From contig WPIO01000048.1 in NCBI GenBank assembly GCA_009760855.2, forward strand, positions 1,017,501-1,081,500: 64,000 nt of DNA, written 5' to 3'. The DNA is from Cristatella mucedo. Its lineage: Eukaryota; Bryozoa; Phylactolaemata; Cristatellidae. Made by a program: the position numbers and the translations under genes. Every line of letters begins with the position of its first letter. The stretch's first letter is position 1. Shown here piece after piece: positions 57,913 to 64,000 of this stretch. The notes beneath the pieces are model-generated. The model had not been told where the DNA came from and made no database searches. It was given only the letters and a program-made list of their open reading frames with translations.

Positions 57913-58831
57913 CTGGTAGGTCTCCGAGTCTAGCACCCGGTCGGGTGGCCAGCGGCCCCGAAAGCCCGACCGCTGGTCCCTTGGTGCTTGGCCAGGCTGT
58001 ATTCTACAGCTGACGAAATGTAACGAAATGGTTCATCTGACTGGCCATTTCGGCCAACATTCGCTTGCCGCAAGCGCTGGGGGGGGGGCCGCCCCCAGAC
58101 CACTCTTTACAGGGGGCTCAGCGCTCAGACCCTCGCGCCACCCCGGCGCTCCAAACCTGGCTTAGCCTCTGCGACCAAGTGAAGTGCTAATAAGCGAACT
58201 TCATTCGAAAAGGTGGAGGAAGAGGCATCGAAGCTAGGTCCAGCGGCTGAGCGCGATGAAAGTGACGACTGCATTGCGAGCCTGCAACGGCAGAAGCAAA
58301 GATGGCGTCTGAAAATCCTCGGTAGGAATTCAAATTAGAGCCTAATCAGGTGGCGAAGCCGGACGTCAACAACTGACACGCTGCGTTAGGTTTCTTTTAG
58401 TACCTCCAGCCTGAGAGGACGGCCTTAATTTAAAGAGCAGGAATTGAAACACGCTGGCTCGCTACACGGCCCAGATTTCGATTGCCCTAGAGATTATTAA
58501 CGGTTCGTGAATTATAGCCTATAGGACTTAAATATGGCACAATCTAGAGTTTAGAAAGTATAGCAGGACGCATGAAGTAATAGTCAACTGCCCTTTGGGC
58601 TACGAAGGGAATTTTCTGCTGCTGCTGCTGAACGCGTGAAATCTCTGGCCTGTCGAATAGACTGCTCTTCTCCGCTAATGGCGCAGAGGTTTTGCGTTAC
58701 GGTTTGAGCGCGGTGCTTCATCCCTACCGCGAACTGCTACCGTCTGCATAGCGGCGTGAATCGGTCCAGCAGCTAAAACTTGTTAGCCTGGCTCCGAGGT
58801 GCCGGCTATAGCAGTATTTGTGGCTCCTGCA
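57913..58831. other. No gene recognised; short charged frame
   Basis: A plus frame at about 58181-58339 between a TGA and a TAG reads FEKVEEEASKLGPAAERDES and then LQRQKQRWRLKILGRNSN. It looks protein-like but is only ~50 codons, without a start or a known domain. G- and C-runs lie at about 58079-58096. (CTG)n at 58617-58632. Confidence 0.3.
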
Positions 58832-58900
58832 AGAATATAAGGCGCCTAGAAAGTGATTGAGTTCTCCGAGGGCGCTAAATCAAATGTAGTAGTTATATGA
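58832..58900 (+). mobile_element. LINE family A terminal hairpin fragment
   Basis: AAGGCGCCTAGAAAGTGATT...CTCCGAGGGCGCTAAATC, the 3'-terminal hairpin of family A without anything upstream. Confidence 0.75.
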
Positions 58901-59014
58901 AGGGCAGGCACCGTCGCGGGCTCTGCGTTTGCAGGCCAAGGACTCTTGCACAAGAGCCTCTACTACAGCGAGTCTTCTTAGCACTTCGACTTCGGAGCTC
59001 TCTCGCCGGCGGCG

Positions 59015-59639
59015 ATTAATAACAATAATTATACACTTGATAAAGAGCCCTTGGAGAACTCAATCTTTTTCTAGGCGCTTTACATTTACTGCAAAGGGAA
59101 ACATGATTGAATGGTGAATAATATCATGCTTGATAAACAACATGAATAACATGGTTAGGGCTGACGTACACAGGGTCAGCATGCAAGTGTGGCTAGTGGT
59201 AGCATGCACAGTGTCAGCACGCATAAGCACATAAAGAACGAATCACAGGAACCCACTAAATGCTGGCCTAAATAGGTTCGTTTTAAAGTTCTTTTTAAAT
59301 GTGGTCAAGTCAGGGATGTTGTGACGCAAAGTCGGGAGTGAGTTCCAGGCTTTGGGAGCATACGAACTACAAGTACGGTCTCCAAAGGATTTGAGGTTTG
59401 TCAGCCGCAGTCGCCCGAGCGAGACGTCCGACTGGCCGCTGACGCACGCGCCAGTGCCGCATAGGATTTTAGAGGCTCGCCTCAGCAACAGACGATTGGG
59501 GTGCAAGTCATACAGAAAACAGCAGATGGCGATCGCATTGGTTCGCCTCAGTAGAAAATGCTGACTGTTAGCTAAATCGGCCACGCTGTAGGCCCAGCGG
59601 GTGCGCTCAGTTGACTTGCAATGTAAGAGCGACATCTAT

Positions 59640-59640
<1 letters not shown>
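59015..59640 (-). mobile_element. LINE family A 3' end with an open RT C terminus
   Basis: The (ATT)-type tail at 59017-59030 and hairpin are followed leftward by the UTR. From 59635 to 59243 on the minus strand 130 codons are open: [60 protein letters not shown], then LPTLRHNIPDLTTFKKNFKT. The GDR...APKAWNSLP block is the RT C terminus of this clade. The part upstream differs from other family A copies, so this may be a second subfamily or a chimera. Confidence 0.82.
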
Positions 59641-60117
<477 letters not shown>

Positions 60118-60294
60118 GGTGAGCCGTAACGGCTCACAAGGTAAGGCGGTTGCTTTTCAAGACCTCGGCCCCGAGGTCGTGGGTTCGAATCCTGCTGTGG
60201 GTGATCCTTCATCGCCACTGCAAGCGGTGATGATAGCCGTAAAGGCTCTCCTGTCGCTATACAAAAAGAGGCTGTTAAATCAGCTAGTATTTTT
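60118..60294 (+). repeat. SINE-1, best complete copy
   Basis: A tRNA-derived Pol III retroposon. The head GGTGAGCCGTAACGGCTCAC includes an A-box-like GGCTCACAAGGTAAGG. B box GGGTTCGAATCC lies at about 60180-60191. The body holds TGATAGCCGTAAAGGCTC and GCTATACAAAAAGAGGCTG, and the end is TTAAATCAGCTAG. It lies at the upstream edge of the Galpha12/13 promoter region. Confidence 0.92.
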
Positions 60295-61550
60295 GAGCGA
60301 GATAGGCGGACCGACCGGAAACGTTCCGGCCGGTGCAGACGGAAGATTCGGTGGGACGCTGGCTGCACGCGTCGTCGGGCAGAGCGCGGGTTTTTGCGCT
60401 GGAGTCAGCAGCGGCGGCGGTGGCGGCGGCGGCGCGCCCGCAAGCCGATGTCTGCGCGTCCGCAATGTCCGCAAGGCACTCTGCTGTTCGCGAATGATCA
60501 GCGCTGCTCCCTCTCCGCACAGCCGCCGTGCTGGGCCGCCGCCGCCGCTCGCGGCCCAGCGCGGCGAGCGTGACTCGGTTGCCGCACTCCTCGCCGTGCA
60601 GCAGCCAGCCAGCCTGCCCCTAACCCCTGCCTCTTCGCGCGCGTCTGCGAAGAGCTGCGGCGACGCGTCGCGACGGTCCGCGTCGCCGCGGCTCTTCTCC
60701 GGCGCGACGGCGGTGGCGGCGGCGGGGGGAGGTGAACTAGCGGCGTGCCACCTGCCCGAACGCGCTGTCGGCCGATAGCGCGTGGCGGAGATCTGGTGCG
60801 AGGTTTCTCCAACTATAGCAATGCAGAACGTCGGGGCCTCGGCGAGCGCAAACGGGCCTTCGTCGTACATTCGCCGAGGAGCCGTACCGGAAGCGACTTT
60901 CTCTAGACCCGCTCCCCATTTTTATCCGCAGCCGAACGAGGCCCGCGGCGCCGCCGGAAATTCCAGTTTCCCAGAAGGCAAATGCAGATAAAGTGTCGCG
61001 GGAACTCGCGAAGCCAAAGAATTAAAGTATGACTCCAAGCGACGAATGCGACACATTAAACTGCTGCCCGATAGCGCTGCGAGCTAGCCAGACGACGCCC
61101 GTCGCGGCGACTGGCACCCGGAACGCAAGCGAGTGATGTCACGCTTTGCGAGCTCTGCCTGGCGACGCGTAAATCAAGGAGCTATCGCGTTCGTCCTGAC
61201 TCCGACGTGACGTTGCACTGGTGCGAGCGGCATTGAAGAAATCCGCCGATAGCGCATGAAGTCAGAGCGGGGCGCCCGAGCGAGGTAGGCGCAATACGCT
61301 GCGCATTGGCGCGTGGGATTCGGGTATACTAATAAGGAAACTGTTGCAGTTAACTTTCGACGTCAGAACAGCGTAAGGTGCGGTGTCGGCAACCCTAGAA
61401 AACGCCGTCTGGTCAGATACTCTCCGATGCTCTCGACGGCGTCGAACTAGCCGACGGACGATGAAGCTACATCTTCTATCGCGACTAGCCGGAGCGCCGG
61501 ATTAAAAGTGACGCTGTCAAAACGGGCTTTCGCCTCCACCCCTCTTCCTG

Positions 61551-61556
61551 TCTCTC

Positions 61557-61602
<46 letters not shown>

Positions 61603-61631
61603 CATCTATCTATCTATCTCTGTCTCTCTCA
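61551..61631 (+). repeat. (CT)n / (CTAT)n microsatellite in the promoter region
   Basis: CTCTCTCTTTCTCTCTCT... followed by CATCTATCTATCTATCTC, about 310-390 bp upstream of the Galpha12/13 start codon. Confidence 0.9.
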
Positions 61632-61905
61632 CACTCTCTCTGCTCAGAAGCTTGGAGTCCAGGAAGAGTCCGAGGCCCGACGTTCACCAGCTGCAGCTGA
61701 CGGGCGGCGGCTGCGGTTTGGCGCTGCGGTTCGGCGCCGCACGCCGCGCCAGCCGCCATCGCCGGTTCGGGAGACTGAGTCAACCAACTGGAGAGGCTGA
61801 TAAGCCGGACAGCCGCTTAGCCGCGGTGGCCCCGACGAGAGCGGGTCTTGTGACCACGTAGGCGGCGGGCCTAAAGCTTGAGCGTAAAGCCCTGTGACGA
61901 GGAAG

Positions 61906-61913
61906 TGACGTCA
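61906..61913. promoter_or_regulatory. Perfect CRE/ATF palindrome TGACGTCA
   Basis: Eight-base perfect palindrome, the canonical CREB/ATF site, 24 bp upstream of the Galpha12/13 ATG and so probably inside the 5' UTR or close to the start site. The same octamer also occurs in this window near 10218, 17328 and 30011 in sequence without a gene, so presence alone does not prove use. Confidence 0.35.
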
Positions 61914-61936
61914 CAATCTGAGGAAACCCTCGTAAC

Positions 61937-62398
61937 ATGGCTGGTTTGTTCCTGTGCTGCGTGCCCGACGATGCCAAAGCCGCCTTGGTACATAGTAACA
62001 ACATCGACCGTATCTTGGCGAAGGAGCGGCAGCTGTATAAGAGGACAGTAAAGATCCTGCTGCTCGGCTCTGGAGAGAGCGGTAAGAGTACCTTCTTGAA
62101 GCAGATAAAGATAATCCACGGCGACAAGTTCTCGCCCGACTCCATCGCGGAATACCGCGTTACAATTTACATGAACGTTATCAAAGGTATGCGAGTGCTA
62201 CTAGATGCCAAGAGCAAACTGGGCATAGGCTGGGAAGACGCCGCCGTGTCCGTGCACGCCGACGCCCTCCACAGCTACGACATGAACTCAGCCGATCTGA
62301 GCGAGTCCATGTTTCAGCAGTATGCGCCCAGCGTCGGGGCGCTGTGGAAGGACGGCGGCATTCGCAAAGCGTACGAAAGGCGCACTGAATTTCAGTTG
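61937..62398 (+). CDS. GNA12/13: G-protein alpha subunit, G12/13 class, first coding exon (partial gene)
   Basis: This exon encodes residues 1-154 of a heterotrimeric G-protein alpha subunit. Family members bind GTP at the inner plasma membrane and couple receptors to RhoGEFs and Rho. Seen: P-loop GSGESGKST at residues 44-52, followed by FLKQIKIIHG; the STFLKQ form is typical of G12/13 rather than Gi, Gq or Gs. NVIKGMRVLLDAKSKLG and ALWKDGGIRKAYERRTEFQL match the helical domain of that class. Cys7-Cys8 near the N terminus are plausible palmitoylation sites. The ATG is preceded by an in-frame TGA at 61919-61921, so no longer N terminus is possible in this exon. Reading stops at a consensus donor (GTGAGT from 62399) in phase 0 after EFQL, a place where vertebrate GNA13 continues with GES. 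Switch regions and the C terminus must lie in exons beyond the window. GSGESGKST instead of the vertebrate GAGESGKST, and YMNVIKG, show divergence. Identity is firm; the exact ortholog name is not. Confidence 0.95.
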
Positions 62399-64000
62399 GT
62401 GAGTGCTGCGCTTCGCCTTCGTCACCCCCTCCGCACTGGCCGGAATCAGTGGGCGGCTAGCGCCAACGTCGGGCCACTACGCACTGCGAAAACGGGTTCC
62501 GTCGACCCACATTTTCGTGCTGGCCAACAACGATACAGCGGTCCATCTGTCGGCTGTGTCTGGCTGTGCGTTTTCGCGCTTGACCGCCGTCGAGCCGGCC
62601 GCCCTTTGCCCCTGGCGCGCCAGGCGCGTCGGCATCTGCTGCGGCAGAGACACTGCAGCAGCCGTGCTTCAGCGGCAGCTCTCTTTGGCTGCAGTCTCCA
62701 CTCGATTGAGCTTTAAAATGGGAGCCCGCACCGGCGCCCGAGACACCCGATTGCCGTCGCTGCAGCCCGTGCCACCGCAGCAGCAGCATGGAAGCAAGCA
62801 GGGATCTGCTTTGTAGCCTGTGAGGGCATGGGGCCGCTAGTAATGCCTGCTGGCTGCAGCGCCCTCGGTGACTCCCAGGATGACCGCCGGCCGAGCAGCA
62901 CTTCTTCCCGCCGAGACCGCTTTCCCAGGGTAGAGAGCGAGTACAGCAGCCGAGATCGAGCCGAGCTCGGTCTCTGCTGCTGTGGAGGCCTGCACATAGG
63001 CACAGATGCCGTACCGCCCGGCCAGCTGCCTGCATTGCACGGTGCTGCTCGCGAGTGCACTTGCTGGTGAGGCAGTGCGTTTTGACCAGTTTTGATCGCA
63101 GCTAAATCCGGTAGCAGACGCCACTGGGCTTGCATTCACACTGGCCGTTGCGATCAGCCTTGGGCACCAGGTGGCATCATGCCACTCTTTTCGTGCAGTC
63201 GGATGAGCATGTGGGTGTCTACCAGTGGCAATGTTGACGCCGGCCCATCAGGCTGCCGGGTAGCAGTCTCTTTTCTTCAAGATCCTCTGTCCATGTTCTC
63301 GTGCTGTTGCTATGCGAAGCTAGCCCTGTTAGGCCCCATCCACTTTAGCTTTCCTCACTCAGGGCAGGGAGCTGTTGCTAAGGCAATAGCTGGCCGAAGT
63401 CGCCTCATGTGGCTTGTCGTAGGGAAAGGAAAGATGCTGCACCAGTGGCAACAACTCGTCAGGCTCGTGTCTGCTTGTCCGGGTTGCGTGGCAACTGCAG
63501 CATGTCGGCTGGCGGACGGTTTCGAATGAGATTATCTATTTGCCGGATACCTCCCTCCTTGGGTGACCATCGGCCTGCTAATCGCCTGCTCTCCACTGCC
63601 GGCCGTCTTGGGTCATGTCTTAGTTGAGCTCTCGCAGACCGCACCACTGGCTTGCTCTGAACTCGGCGGGACGCGCCTGCCCGTGAGTATTGCTTGGGCT
63701 CTTAGATCTTATCAGATTGTTTGCCGTGCAATTGCACTGCTCGGCCGCACCACTTTAAGTCGGTCTCTCGGGATTTAGGCAACTGTTGCTGCACCACTGT
63801 CTGCCTGATCGAGCCGCACTCTGTCTGACTCGACATGGAACCTTTGCCCTGGCTCATGTCGTCCGGCGTCTGCCGGTGGGAGGATTTGGTGAGGCCACAG
63901 GCCACAGGCCTCATCAAATTCACCGCTAGGTGGAGCTGCTATGCCCAACCAGTTGCCGTCGGCACTAGAAGCAGCAGCAGCAGTTTCGGTGGGCTTGCTT
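62399..64000 (+). other. Intron 1 of the Galpha12/13 gene (continues past the window)
   Basis: It begins with the donor GTGAGT and contains no recognisable continuation of the G-protein (no GES...KYFLD-like or DVGGQRSE-like peptide in any frame) up to the window end. The sequence is GC-rich with CAG/CTG-rich patches. Several open frames of 70-260 codons overlap on both strands, including read-through of the exon frame to 62716; these are explained by base composition. No repeat family from the rest of the window was seen here. Confidence 0.7.

Larger units (their letters stand above)
60300..61936 (+). promoter_or_regulatory. GC-rich promoter / 5' leader region of the Galpha12/13 gene
   Basis: GC and CpG density rise sharply right after the SINE at 60118-60294 and stay high to the start codon. 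No clear TATA box was found. Features seen: a perfect CRE palindrome TGACGTCA at 61906-61913, 24 bp before the ATG; further half-like sites near 61135 and 61207; and a (CT)n/(CTAT)n tract at 61551-61631, a type of tract that can act as a GAGA-type element. Long overlapping open frames on both strands at 60280-60990 fit GC-rich composition and show no known domain. The transcription start cannot be placed, and an intron in the 5' UTR is possible. Confidence 0.55.

Noticed and set aside
60119-60870. Long overlapping frames (219 and 196 codons) upstream of the Galpha gene
   Set aside because: They run through a SINE and CpG-rich sequence on both strands, show Ala/Pro/Arg/Gly bias only and no domain.
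62399-62716. Read-through of the Galpha exon to 259 codons
   Set aside because: A consensus GTGAGT donor lies at 62399, where the family alignment expects GES; the sequence after it has no G-protein similarity.

Overview
The window looks like nuclear DNA from an animal, most likely an invertebrate. It is intron-bearing, of medium GC, full of decayed retroelements and long (GA)n/(CT)n microsatellites, and has no bacterial operon structure. Only one conserved host gene is recognisable: the first coding exon (61937-62398, + strand) of a G-protein alpha subunit of the G12/13 class. It sits behind a GC-rich promoter region (about 60300-61936) and is followed by an intron that runs off the right edge. 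I cannot name the species; the Galpha sequence is diverged from vertebrate GNA12/GNA13 and the retroelement families are not ones I can assign to a genus.

Layout. 1-5.6 kb: AT-rich, almost featureless, with a possible decayed THAP-type fragment and a highly charged minus-strand ORF. 5.6-13.6 kb: L2/CR1-like LINE fragments, tRNA-derived SINE copies and CAG-rich stretches. 13.9-23.4 kb: a repeat-rich block containing a 1.8-kb minisatellite of 24- and 21-bp units (14.4-16.2 kb) next to an exon-like proline-rich open frame on the minus strand, two copies of a ~530-bp segment, seven whole or partial copies of a 546-bp tandem unit, and a larger ~3.9-kb tandem duplication. 23.4-33.4 kb: mostly unrecognised sequence with isolated LINE 3' ends. 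33.4-36.3 kb: a LINE interrupted by another LINE and by a pogo/Tigger-like transposase remnant. 36.7-40.3 kb: two solo LTRs of one ~1.1-1.3 kb family. 41-57 kb: a dense LINE graveyard with nested insertions. 57.5-60.3 kb: minisatellites, GA repeats and a SINE, then the Galpha12/13 promoter and first exon.

Two LINE families dominate. Family A has a 3' end with a conserved GCGCC/GGGCGC hairpin and an (ATT)n-like tail. Family B has a 3' end with a (TTACA)n tail. Both encode APE-type endonuclease and/or L2/CR1-like reverse transcriptase, and every copy seen is 5'-truncated or broken by stops. A tRNA-derived SINE family of about 170 bp occurs seven times, and a second SINE-like tRNA head occurs twice. 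The order of events can be read from nesting: LINE B copies predate a 278-bp solo LTR, LINE A, pogo and SINE insertions, and a SINE insertion predates duplication of the 546-bp unit.

There is no clear sign of a new multi-gene system. The most unusual structure is the length-constrained (multiple-of-three) minisatellite joined to a proline-rich candidate exon.
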